From: Paenibacillus ihumii
GTDB taxonomy: Bacteria > Bacillota > Bacilli > Paenibacillales > Paenibacillaceae
Direction: 5' to 3'
Assembly (NCBI RefSeq): GCF_001403875.1
Contig: NZ_LN884299.1
Coordinates: 434,001 to 498,000 of the forward strand
DNA: 64,000 bases
Position 1 is the first letter of the stretch. Every line of letters begins with the position of its first letter. Of the stretch, positions 44,502-52,107 are shown piece by piece. The position numbers and the translations under genes are program-made. The notes beneath the pieces are model-generated. The model saw nothing but the letters and a program-made list of their open reading frames with translations, was not told where the DNA came from and did no database searches.

Positions 44502-45740
44502 TTAGTGCATATCGAGGCCAATCATGTTATCCTGTGCTGCTTTCTTCTTTTTTCCATTAAACATGGTAATGAATAGAATAAGTATGATTACAGCAACAAT
44601 TGCAGGATACATCCAGAAAATTGTCCATTGAGGAATTGACTCAACTCCCTTAGTAGTAACAATGTTGTTGTACATTTGTCCAGATATAAAGGAGCCAATA
44701 AACATACCAAATCCCCATGTAAACGTCTTCAATAAGCTTTGTGCCTGAGCTTTTATTTTGGCATCAGCCTTCTGACTCGTATAAATTTCACCTGTAACAA
44801 AGAAGAAGTCCTGACAAGTTCCGTACAGCGCAATTGCTAATATCATGAACACCATCTGAGGAGCACCGAATCCAAGTAAAATGCAACGTAAGATGAAACC
44901 GCCTATTCCAAAAATCAACATATTTTTCACACCAAAGCGCATAAAAAATAGTGGCATTATCAGCATAAAAATAACTTCCGACATTTGACCGATCGTCATT
45001 ATACTTGCCACATTAGTAAATCCTACATCGCTAAAAAATACGGATGCAAAAGACGTATATGTTGCATTGACGATAAATAAAGCCATTGTACAAATCATAA
45101 ATATTAGATAGTTTCGATCTTTTAAAAGTGCAAATGCATCAAGGAAAAGTAAATCACGAATCGAAAACGGTTTTCCTTTTGCAGGCGGTGGAGTATGTGG
45201 CAATGTAAAACTATAAATACCTAATATGAATGACATGATAGATGCAATTTTAAACGTAATGTCACTGCCTGAGAAACCTAATTGTCCAATTAAGATTCCC
45301 ACGGTGATATACCCTATTGTTCCAAACACACGAATAACTGGGAAGTGCTTTTCAGCGTTTTTTACACTATTAAAAACAATATTATTAGAAATAGCTCCAG
45401 TAGGTTGATAGAGCAGTTTATGTAAAAATATTAATACTAAAATCATGGTGGCATTGCCTGATTGAATTTGGGATGGAACTGAGAATAATACGATTCCACT
45501 AATAATGTGGAGAACCCCCATTATCTTCTCTGATGGAAAGAACCTATCTGCAAGCATTCCAACAAAGATAGGCGATATAATGGTCGCTATTCCACCTACT
45601 GAGAATGCAGTCCCAATAATAGACGATAGCCCGTGTTTACTAAGAACTAATCCCAATGTAACCATCCAAGCACCTGTAATAAAATACTGTAAAAACATCA
45701 TTATAGAGAGTCGCGGAAGCATGAATGAATTGGTTTTCAT
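44502..45740 (-). CDS. nupG: Nucleoside permease (NupG/XapB-type MFS)
   Basis: A 412-aa major facilitator with 12 membrane helices, resembling nucleoside:H+ symporters (PRLSIMMFLQYFITGAWMVT, PIFVGMLADRFFPSEKIMGV, YGTCQDFFFVTGEIYTSQKA). First gene of the nucleoside island, with AAAGGAGAAAGCGATG start. Upstream lies an 11-bp-arm inverted repeat. Nucleoside specificity follows from both sequence type and neighbours. Confidence 0.9.
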   Translation of the reverse strand: MKTNSFMLPRLSIMMFLQYFITGAWMVTLGLVLSKHGLSSIIGTAFSVGGIATIISPIFVGMLADRFFPSEKIMGVLHIISGIVLFSVPSQIQSGNATMILVLIFLHKLLYQPTGAISNNIVFNSVKNAEKHFPVIRVFGTIGYITVGILIGQLGFSGSDITFKIASIMSFILGIYSFTLPHTPPPAKGKPFSIRDLLFLDAFALLKDRNYLIFMICTMALFIVNATYTSFASVFFSDVGFTNVASIMTIGQMSEVIFMLIMPLFFMRFGVKNMLIFGIGGFILRCILLGFGAPQMVFMILAIALYGTCQDFFFVTGEIYTSQKADAKIKAQAQSLLKTFTWGFGMFIGSFISGQMYNNIVTTKGVESIPQWTIFWMYPAIVAVIILILFITMFNGKKKKAAQDNMIGLDMH

Positions 45741-45944
45741 CGCTTTCTCCTTTCAAAGGACGGAATTTAAATGAATATTTCAAGTAATATTTAATAAAAC
45801 ACCAAAACGTTTGATAGCGATTACAACATAGCCAAAGATTACACTTTGAAATATTAATACTTATAGAACATACACCTTAAGCCTTAGATAGATCTATGCT
45901 GCATTGTCATCTCCCTCGCCATTTTATTTAATCTTCACCTGACA

Positions 45945-45974
45945 CATTGTACAACATATTTAAGTTGTGCAATG
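45945..45974. promoter_or_regulatory. Inverted repeat upstream of nupG
   Basis: CATTGTACAAC and GTTGTGCAATG are inverted copies (10 of 11) separated by eight AT bases, 205 bases upstream of nupG. It may be an operator or the end of a decayed neighbouring transcript. Apart from this the stretch 45741-46030 shows only AT-rich sequence. Confidence 0.4.
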
Positions 45975-46029
45975 ATTGATTTTCATTGTAATATATGTCC
46001 TATATGTTGTCAAATAAGTTTCGAAGCTA

Positions 46030-46440
46030 TCCTTCGTATCGTCCTGGAAAAAGTGAAGTTCTGCCATAGTAAAATTTCTATACCAAAAATTGAATACGCA
46101 TTGTCGAGTACAGACGGAAAGCAGAATCTGCTGTGAAGCCTTATTTTTGAAGCTTACAACGCTTGATTGATCATGGTTCAGTACCATGCCTAAATGGCTT
46201 ACGAGCAATTACGGAAGGTTATGGACTTTAAACCGAGGGAGGCGTTTCTACATAACCGAATGGGTTCATGGGAGAAAATCGGAGATTCTAGAGGATTTCG
46301 AAAAATTAGGCCGGACCCTTGCTTCTTTGCATACAACATCCCGATTTCATCCATCTGTTGCTGCAAGGGTACGAAGATCTCCATCCGTTAGACCGAACGG
46401 AACGCAAATGGATTACTTCATTATATCGGTCGCCAATAAA
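46030..46440 (+). pseudogene. CotS-like spore-coat kinase remnant
   Basis: The plus strand encodes LEKVKFCHSKISIPKIEYAL and, after a shift, GRRFYITEWVHGRKSEILED, FEKLGRTLASLHTTSRFHP. The EWVHGR and LASLHxxS strings belong to the CotS/YutH family of kinase-like spore-coat proteins. Start, catalytic loop and end are missing. Related debris may reach 46540. Confidence 0.55.
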
Positions 46441-46544
46441 TGTGCAAATCTGGCAGATATACGAATCGGGCCATTGGTTAGCGTCAAAAATTCAGCCGTC
46501 ACTTATGGTAAGGTTCTCCGCGCTGTCTGTAACAGCAAGCTTTT

Positions 46545-46572
46545 AGGCCATCCCTTGTGGGGATGGCCCTTC
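46545..46572 (+). terminator. Terminator after the CotS remnant
   Basis: Stem GGCCATCCC / GGGATGGCC followed by CTTCT. Similar to the hairpin at 13427. Confidence 0.65.
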
Positions 46573-46764
46573 TAGTACATCTAAGGAACATCAAACACCT
46601 GAACTCAATAACCCACCGATTTCTTAAAGCAAGAATATTTTCCTGAAGAAACCTATAAAGCCCCCTAATCACCTTGGACACTTTCAGGCTAAACAATATA
46701 CAATAAAATTAGCTGGAGTTCGTGAGCTTGTAAAAAAAGCATCCAGGCAGATATAAATTAAATT

Positions 46765-46790
46765 AGGCAGGGCCCGAATGGACCCTGCCT
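46765..46790. terminator. Hairpin between remnants and the secreted-protein gene
   Basis: AGGCAGGG / CCCTGCCT arms. On the plus strand it follows a short coding-like tail (KLAGVRELVKKASRQI, stop near 46760). It can also serve the minus-strand gene ending at 46915. No intact gene is present between 46575 and 46914. Confidence 0.6.
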
Positions 46791-46914
46791 ACTTACTTAT
46801 GCATTAATACCTGCTAGCATTAAGAATTTACTACGAGGTGTTGCTCAATTTGGTCATGAGTTATACTGGACAAACCATTTCTGCTGGAATTGGAATGTCA
46901 ACTAGCCAATTCCT

Positions 46915-48060
46915 TTATGGATTCACAAGCTCATGGTGATGCCCCTTCAGCTCAATTCTATAATTCCCAAACGTTGCTTTTCTTTCATCAGAGCTTAAAT
47001 CGCCAGAACGTTGAAAGCCAAATGTAGTAATGCCGTTATCATCAATTGGCCAATCATAGATCTTGCCCAATGTGTCAAAGCCATAATAAAATCCTGGTTT
47101 GCCTAAATAATCAGAAACCCATTGTCCATTGTCAAACGTTGCCGATTTTAAATTGCTTGTTTCATGCGCATCGAGTATACCACGTTCATATCTCGTCAAA
47201 TAATAGACGTCGTTTTGATATGTTTTTACCGCCTTTATCGGTGCTTCTTCAATCGCTACCCTTGTAATCGCTTCTCCATCCACACGGTATAAAATAAATT
47301 CCTGCGTTGTGTCGTAGGCATAATTCAAATAAAAATGGCCCATATCTGTTTTAAACCATATGTCCCCTAGCCGAACCGTATTTGTATCCTCAGTCCATTC
47401 CTGATAAACAAAAGGCTCGAAATAAAGGGAATTGTTGCTGAAAAATAATTGGCCGTCTTCTTTAATTACTGTCATAAAACGGTCACTATAGACAATGGAT
47501 TTTCCTTGGTATAGCAATTCACAAGCACGGATAAGATTAAGGCTTTCAATCGCTGTGGCGTTCACGTCCCTAATTATAATCAAACTATAGGGTTGAATCT
47601 CTGCATTTTTTAAATAGACTACTTTTTTATTAAAAGTCTCGCCAATATACCTTAAAGGAATATAAGTTGAATGGTTATAAACGTTTGCGGCTACATCCAT
47701 TTCACTGGATTTTCCATTTACAGAAAGATCCTTCTTTCCTATGTTCAAGATCATGGTTTTATCAGCGTATTTAATGGTAATCGACTGATTTTTAGCATTA
47801 AAATCTACCTTTGCGCCAAGCCCTTCCGAAATAAAACGAAGCGGTACTAACGTTCTGCCATCTTTAACAATCGGTTTTACGGCTGATACCCTCTGCCCAT
47901 TAATAAACGCCATGGAGCTTTCAGGAGATAGAATTACGCTATTTTTCAAGTCATTTTCTGTTATGTCTTTATAATAATCACGAATGCTTTCCGCGTGAGC
48001 TGTATACTCAAATGCAAAGAACAATATAAAAGTGAGTAATGCGAGGAGTCTTATTTTCAT
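46915..48060 (-). CDS. Secreted copper-amine-oxidase-N-domain protein
   Basis: A 381-aa exported protein with signal peptide (RLLALLTFILFFAFEYTAHA) and a copper amine oxidase-like N-terminal domain at about residues 45-150 (FINGQRVSAVKPIVKDGRTL, VPLRFISEGLGAKVDF, STYIPLRYIGETF). This is the stalk-like surface domain common in Paenibacillus, not a catalytic oxidase. The C-terminal part resembles beta-propeller repeats of about 50 aa. It lies 15 bases after the small gene at 48076, in the same direction. Confidence 0.8.
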   Translation of the reverse strand: MKIRLLALLTFILFFAFEYTAHAESIRDYYKDITENDLKNSVILSPESSMAFINGQRVSAVKPIVKDGRTLVPLRFISEGLGAKVDFNAKNQSITIKYADKTMILNIGKKDLSVNGKSSEMDVAANVYNHSTYIPLRYIGETFNKKVVYLKNAEIQPYSLIIIRDVNATAIESLNLIRACELLYQGKSIVYSDRFMTVIKEDGQLFFSNNSLYFEPFVYQEWTEDTNTVRLGDIWFKTDMGHFYLNYAYDTTQEFILYRVDGEAITRVAIEEAPIKAVKTYQNDVYYLTRYERGILDAHETSNLKSATFDNGQWVSDYLGKPGFYYGFDTLGKIYDWPIDDNGITTFGFQRSGDLSSDERKATFGNYRIELKGHHHELVNP

Positions 48061-48075
48061 GGCTACACCTCTTTT

Positions 48076-48384
48076 CTAGAATACAATCTTCCATTCATCA
48101 TCAATTTTTCTAACATAAAATTTATGGTCTATCTCCTCACCATCCTTATTTACATATACCGCTACGTAATAAGCCTCTTTGTCTATTTTTGAGTAACCCA
48201 TAATTTTATATTTGATCAATGGATCATTGATTACAGTCTCTTTAAATGTCTCAAAATCTAATCTACTGTCTTTATTTTGGATATACAATAAATGATAGGC
48301 TTCCTGAGCATCTTTCTTCTGAACAGACAATAGATAGTGATTAACTATTTTTATGGGCTGTGGTGTCCAATCAACAAAGCACAC
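48076..48384 (-). CDS. Small NTF2-like protein, start uncertain (paralogue of 59689-60057)
   Basis: Nearly identical to the second copy at 59689-60057 through VDWTPQPIK...VRKIDDEWKIVF. In that copy an ATG precedes a membrane anchor. Here the in-frame codons continue upstream (SKKKEFYILGLIIVLGVVC) to 48450, but the equivalent ATG is absent; an ATT with AAGGAT upstream is the only in-frame candidate. The listed span is from the internal GTG. It is either a pseudogene that lost its start or uses a rare initiation codon. Confidence 0.5.
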   Translation of the reverse strand: MCFVDWTPQPIKIVNHYLLSVQKKDAQEAYHLLYIQNKDSRLDFETFKETVINDPLIKYKIMGYSKIDKEAYYVAVYVNKDGEEIDHKFYVRKIDDEWKIVF

Positions 48385-48468
48385 TACACCTAAGACAATT
48401 ATGAGACCTAAAATATAAAATTCTTTTTTCTTAGAAGTTTCATTTTGAATAAATTATCCTTTTTATTT

Positions 48469-48625
48469 TTATTTATTATGGTTCAGCGAAGATGAATCAC
48501 AAAGTCTTGATTTGAAGTATGGTATACTTACTTGAAAAAACTCTTTATTAGCATCTTCATCTGGTACTGTACGAATTGGTGCAACTTCATCTACTATCTT
48601 TTTGTTGCCTTCCTCGTGATAATTA
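48469..48625 (-). pseudogene. C-terminal gene fragment
   Basis: About 50 codons without a start: LNYHEEGNKKIVDEVAPIRT, VPDEDANKEFFQVSIPYFKS and a stop at 48471-48469. It follows the GNAT gene by a few bases. No family recognised. It explains most of the gap between the GNAT and NTF2-like genes. Confidence 0.35.
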
Positions 48626-48631
48626 AGTACT

Positions 48632-49114
48632 TCAAATCAACTTTTTAATCATATGGATTGTTATAAATCTCTCTGATCCTAAGTTAATAATCTTTATATC
48701 GAATGGTTTGAAACCATATTTTGAATAAAAAGCTAGTCCTCTTGAATTCGTATTATGACAGGCTAATTTTAACGTCTCCATTTTCAATTTATTTTTGGCT
48801 TTTTCGAGCATGACATTTATTAAATATTCAGATGCTCCTTTACCTCTATATTCTGGTGAAACTATTACATTTCCCAGCCAGAAACTATCTTCTTCAGACT
48901 CATCCGCATAAATGTTAGCATATGCAACTACCTTATCCTTTTCTTTATCTATGATGACAGTCGGTTCAAATCGATCCTTAGCCAAATTCATAATTTGGTC
49001 TGGTGTTAGTGGAAAAACAAACCTTGGACTAATATAAAATAATTCTTCTTCTGACTGAGGAAATAAACAAATTAATTCCAAATCTCTTATTTCAAGACTT
49101 CTATGAAGATACAT
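48632..49114 (-). CDS. GNAT acetyltransferase
   Basis: A 160-aa N-acetyltransferase fold: beta4 FWLGNVIVSPEYRGKGASEY is the acetyl-CoA binding motif A (EYRGKG), followed by NTNSRGLAFYSKYGFKPF (motif B). AAGGGGGTTGTTGTTATG supplies the start. The 45-base leader is duplicated at 39634. Substrate unknown. Confidence 0.85.
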   Translation of the reverse strand: MYLHRSLEIRDLELICLFPQSEEELFYISPRFVFPLTPDQIMNLAKDRFEPTVIIDKEKDKVVAYANIYADESEEDSFWLGNVIVSPEYRGKGASEYLINVMLEKAKNKLKMETLKLACHNTNSRGLAFYSKYGFKPFDIKIINLGSERFITIHMIKKLI

Positions 49115-49155
49115 AACAACAACCCCCTTAAGGCAATGCCATTTGATAGACCATC
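49109..49155 (-). promoter_or_regulatory. GNAT leader with four-codon upstream ORF
   Basis: On the minus strand ATGGCATTGCCTTAA (49143-49129) sits immediately before the GNAT ribosome binding site, its stop overlapping TTAAGGGGG. A near-identical leader is at 39634-39680. A mini-ORF at this position may couple or attenuate translation. Confidence 0.45.
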
Positions 49156-49301
49156 ATGTATCTACAAACCCGAGAGGCTAAAGCCGCTTCGCGCCGGGTT
49201 AGGCGGCTTAGCATCGCAGGGTTGTGAGCTGATTCTACTTCTCTACCACCTCTTCTTGGGAACCGAGGGTGCAGCCCGCAGCACTTTTTTGATTTCACGT
49301 T

Positions 49302-49440
49302 TTGATACATTTTTTTCTTTGTGTTATTATATATGTAATAAAGACCAAGTGCTGCGAACACTTGGTCAGTACAATTGGCTTGGATGGTTTATTCCCTTCT
49401 AAGTCGTATAGGAACAAAACCCACCTTCGGCCTCAACCTT
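49302..49440 (+). ncRNA. Probable type I antitoxin RNA, interrupted by the IS
   Basis: A strong promoter, TTGATA (49302-49307), 17 bases, TATTAT (49325-49330), should start an RNA near 49337. The first bases form a perfect 9-bp hairpin GACCAAGTG / CACTTGGTC. The RNA would end at a hairpin whose left arm is AAAACCCACC (49416-49425) and whose right arm lies beyond the IS at 50898. This is the layout of RatA/SR4-like antitoxin RNAs facing holin-like toxin genes. RNA function is inferred. Confidence 0.5.
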
Positions 49441-49496
49441 TGAACTGCACCCCTAATGTTAGACACCATCTAACATATTGGGGGTGCAGTTTTTGT

Positions 49497-50015
49497 ATGG
49501 CTAAATTTAATGCCGATGAAAAATTAAAAGCGGTCTTACGTTATTGTGAAAGTTCAGAAAGCTTGAAATCCATTGCGAGATCACTGGGGGTCGATCACTC
49601 TGTCATTTTAAATTGGACTAGGCAATATGAGCATCACGGTGAAAAGGCTTTTAGAAAGGGCTATACATCATACACAGCACAGGATAAACTAGACGTACTT
49701 CAGTATATGAACGAATCTGGGACGTCTGTTAGGGAAACGGCTGCAATTTTTAATATTGCGAGTCATAGTACCATTTTAAGCTGGCAAAGAAGCTTAGAAT
49801 CACATGGCATAGACGCCCTACAGCCACAGAAAAAGGGGCGCTTATCCATGAAAAGGGGCTCTAGGGATCAGAAGAGTCAAACACCAGCAGAAGGATCCAT
49901 CGAGGCTTTACAAGCAGAGCTAGAACGTTTGCGTATGGAAAATGCATATTTAAAAAAGTTGAATGCCTTAGTTCAGAACAAGGGAAAATCACCAAACAAG
50001 ACAAAGCGAAAGTAG
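49497..50015 (+). CDS. IS150-type transposase OrfA
   Basis: A 172-aa protein with two HTH motifs (SLKSIARSLGVDHSVILNWT and TSVRETAAIFNIASHSTILS) that bind the IS ends, and a C-terminal leucine-zipper-like helix (ALQAELERLRMENAYLKKL). GGGGGTG precedes the ATG at 49497. A heptamer AAAAAAG at 49952-49958 near the end allows -1 slippage to OrfB. Confidence 0.9.
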   Translation: MAKFNADEKLKAVLRYCESSESLKSIARSLGVDHSVILNWTRQYEHHGEKAFRKGYTSYTAQDKLDVLQYMNESGTSVRETAAIFNIASHSTILSWQRSLESHGIDALQPQKKGRLSMKRGSRDQKSQTPAEGSIEALQAELERLRMENAYLKKLNALVQNKGKSPNKTKRK

Positions 50016-50041
50016 TCTATGAACTAAGGAACGAATTCTCG

Positions 50042-50854
50042 GTGAAGGCACTTCTAGAGCTAGCAGCGATTCCTCGCAGTACCTATTATTATGTGATTAA
50101 AACGTTCGACAAACCAGACAAGGATGCTGAGTTGAAAGGCATCATTCAAGTCATCTACAAAGAGCATCAAGGGCGATATGGTTATCGTCGTATTCGAGAT
50201 GAGCTAGTAAATCGTGGACACCGTGTGAATCATAAGAAAGTGCAACGTCTAATGAATATATTGGGATTAAAGAGTCTTGTGCGGATGAAAAAATACCGTT
50301 CGTATAAAGGTATGGTTGGTAAGATAGCACCTAATATTTTAGAGCGTGACTTTTATGCGAAGAAGCCCAATGAGAAGTGGGTTACGGATATAACGGAGAT
50401 TAAATGTTGTGGAGAAAAAGTATACTTTTCTCCGATACTCGATCTGTTTAACGGCGAAATTATTACGTATACGATTGATTCAAGGCCTGTATACACTCTA
50501 GTTTCCAACATGTTGGATCAAGCATTTGAACGGTTAGCAGATGAAGACAGCCCTCTCATTCATTCTGATCAAGGCTGGCACTATCAAATGAAGCCCTATC
50601 GCCATGCTCTTAAACGGCGTGGTATCCAGCAAAGTATGTCGCGCAAAGGGAATTGCTACGATAACGCCGTCATAGAAAGTTTCTTTGGCACAATGAAATC
50701 TGAATTCCTATATTTAAAGGAGTTCGATAGTATTGAGCATTTTAAACAAGAGCTCTTCACTTATATTGAGTACTACAATCACAAGCGTATCAAGGCAAAA
50801 CTAAAGGGAATGAGCCCGGTCCAGTACCGAACTCATTCCCAGAGTTTCGCTTAA
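50042..50854 (+). CDS. IS150-type transposase OrfB (DDE integrase core)
   Basis: A 270-aa integrase, open upstream in the -1 frame back to the A6G slip site, so the functional enzyme is an OrfAB fusion. The DDE residues are in WVTDITEI, IHSDQGWHY and NAVIESFFGTMKSE. HTH-type start RSTYYYVIK and GRYGYRRIRDEL motif are typical of IS3 OrfB. No stop or frameshift is seen, so it is intact. Confidence 0.92.
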   Translation: MKALLELAAIPRSTYYYVIKTFDKPDKDAELKGIIQVIYKEHQGRYGYRRIRDELVNRGHRVNHKKVQRLMNILGLKSLVRMKKYRSYKGMVGKIAPNILERDFYAKKPNEKWVTDITEIKCCGEKVYFSPILDLFNGEIITYTIDSRPVYTLVSNMLDQAFERLADEDSPLIHSDQGWHYQMKPYRHALKRRGIQQSMSRKGNCYDNAVIESFFGTMKSEFLYLKEFDSIEHFKQELFTYIEYYNHKRIKAKLKGMSPVQYRTHSQSFA

Positions 50855-50906
50855 TAAATAAATAACTGTCTAACTTTTCGGGGTCACTTCACCTTTGGGT
50901 GGGTTT

Positions 50907-51002
50907 TTACTTTCTCTTGTTGTTATTATTGATGTATGTTAAAAGAGCAAGAATGAACGTTCCAAACAGGAACATGATCGTTAATGCATCCTTTACTTCC
51001 AT
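50907..51002 (-). CDS. Holin-like toxin, type I toxin-antitoxin candidate (31 aa)
   Basis: MEVKDALTIMFLFGTFILAL followed by LTYINNNNKRK: one membrane helix with a charged start and a basic tail, the pattern annotated as putative holin-like toxin in Bacillota (TxpA/BsrG-like). GGAGGTGAAGCC precedes the ATG at 51002. The stop merges with the left part of a terminator (GGTGGGTTTT on the other strand) split by the IS. High expression of such peptides damages the membrane. Confidence 0.7.
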   Translation of the reverse strand: MEVKDALTIMFLFGTFILALLTYINNNNKRK

Positions 51003-51158
51003 GGCTTCACCTCCTCCAAAGCTTCCGAAGGAAACTTACTTCGAAAGCATCTGCTCGAAGGGAAACCATGCCCACCCAAGATTCAATTGTAGTTATATTT
51101 TACCTTTATTTACATCTACGTACAAGCGTTCTCAATTTGTTGTTATGAGTTATCTACA

Positions 51159-51213
51159 GCATTTATAAAATAGAGGAAACAACAAAAAGAGACTCCACCC
51201 AAGTGTCGTCTCC
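51159..51213 (-). repeat. Dispersed promoter-like module, copy D (diverged)
   Basis: Matches the family at ATTTATAAAATAGAGGAAAC and the AGACTCCAC/GTGTCGTCT hairpin, but the TATAAT segment is replaced by TGTAGATAAC. It lies between the SDR operon end at 51235 and the toxin gene, 155 bases upstream of the toxin start. Confidence 0.55.
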
Positions 51214-51234
51214 AATCTAGATATTCTTCATTTC

Positions 51235-52086
51235 TTATTTCCGGAGCTGGCGCAATACAATTTGTTCGAACCATTTCCAAGGGAGAAGCGCCTTCCCCCA
51301 TATTGCAGTCCACGCTCCTTTTCCTAACACGTAACGCAATTTGGGATAGCGAGCTTGGGCGATTCGCACCACCGTCCTAGCCACATCCTGCGGATCGCTG
51401 GCGTTGTTAGCTGTGTTTTGGCTGTATGCCAGAATGGCGGCAAGAGGCTCCTGATAGGGTGAATCTTTCTTGGCCCTCATCGAAATATAATCGAAGCCTT
51501 TGGACCAAATCGCGGTTTTGTATGCGCCAGGCTCAACTAAAGACACATAAACGCCGTATGGCAGCATTTCCAAACGAAGCGATTCACTGAATCCTTCCAC
51601 AGCAAACTTTGAAGCCGCATAAGGCCCGTACCCGGGAAAGCCAAGTCTGCCGCTGATGCTGCTGATGTTAATAATTTTCCCGTATTTTCTCGATCGCATA
51701 TGCGGCAACACTTCTTGGGTTAAAGCAACAAGACCGAAAAAATTGGTGTCCATGGCCTGCATCCAATCCTCTAGTGGAATCTCCTCCACAAAGCCGCCAA
51801 GTGAGATGCCGGCGTTATTCACAAGCACATCAATGCGCCCATAACGCTCCATCACTTCATCCACGGTCTTGCGAATTGCTTGCTGGTCGCTCACATCAAG
51901 GGAACAGCACTCGATATGCTGGCGTAGACCTTTTTGTTCCGCAGCTTGCATCAACGCATCCTGCTTTGTGATATCACGCATCGTGGCTATGACATGATAG
52001 CCGCTTCCGGCTAATGCCAGCGTAATCAGTAACCCAAAACCGCTGGATGTCCCCGTCACCAAAGCAATCGGTCTGTTTTGCATCAT
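51235..52086 (-). CDS. Classical short-chain dehydrogenase
   Basis: A 283-aa SDR: cofactor loop VTGTSSGFGLLI, VNNAGISLGG, Ser in NISSISGRLGFPG, catalytic YAASKFAVEGFS and a longer hydrophobic C-terminus (LGKGAWTAIWGKALLPWKWF) suggesting membrane association, as in retinol or long-chain reductases. GAAGGAGG precedes the start. Last gene of the ketosynthase operon; it could reduce an acyl or carbonyl product. Confidence 0.88.
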   Translation of the reverse strand: MMQNRPIALVTGTSSGFGLLITLALAGSGYHVIATMRDITKQDALMQAAEQKGLRQHIECCSLDVSDQQAIRKTVDEVMERYGRIDVLVNNAGISLGGFVEEIPLEDWMQAMDTNFFGLVALTQEVLPHMRSRKYGKIINISSISGRLGFPGYGPYAASKFAVEGFSESLRLEMLPYGVYVSLVEPGAYKTAIWSKGFDYISMRAKKDSPYQEPLAAILAYSQNTANNASDPQDVARTVVRIAQARYPKLRYVLGKGAWTAIWGKALLPWKWFEQIVLRQLRK

Positions 52087-52107
52087 GTCCTGCAGCCTCC
52101 TTCATAG

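Larger units (their letters stand above)
49441..50891 (+). mobile_element. IS3-family (IS150-type) insertion sequence, complete
   Basis: 1451 bp bounded by imperfect inverted repeats TGAACTGCACCCC...GTTAGACA (49441-49465) and its partner at 50867-50891. It is flanked by CCTT on both sides, a 4-bp target duplication. It holds orfA, a slippery A6G and orfB with a complete DDE triad, so it may still be active. Removing it and one CCTT restores an uninterrupted 10-bp terminator stem. Confidence 0.9.

Noticed and set aside
46499..46696. 65-codon minus-strand frame near the CotS remnant
   Set aside because: Crosses a terminator hairpin, has no ribosome binding site and shows no family motif.
49160..49290. 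T-box or tRNA-like leader
   Set aside because: Stems are present but the T-box AGGGTGGNACCGCG element and tRNA landmarks are absent; kept only as an unclassified structured region.
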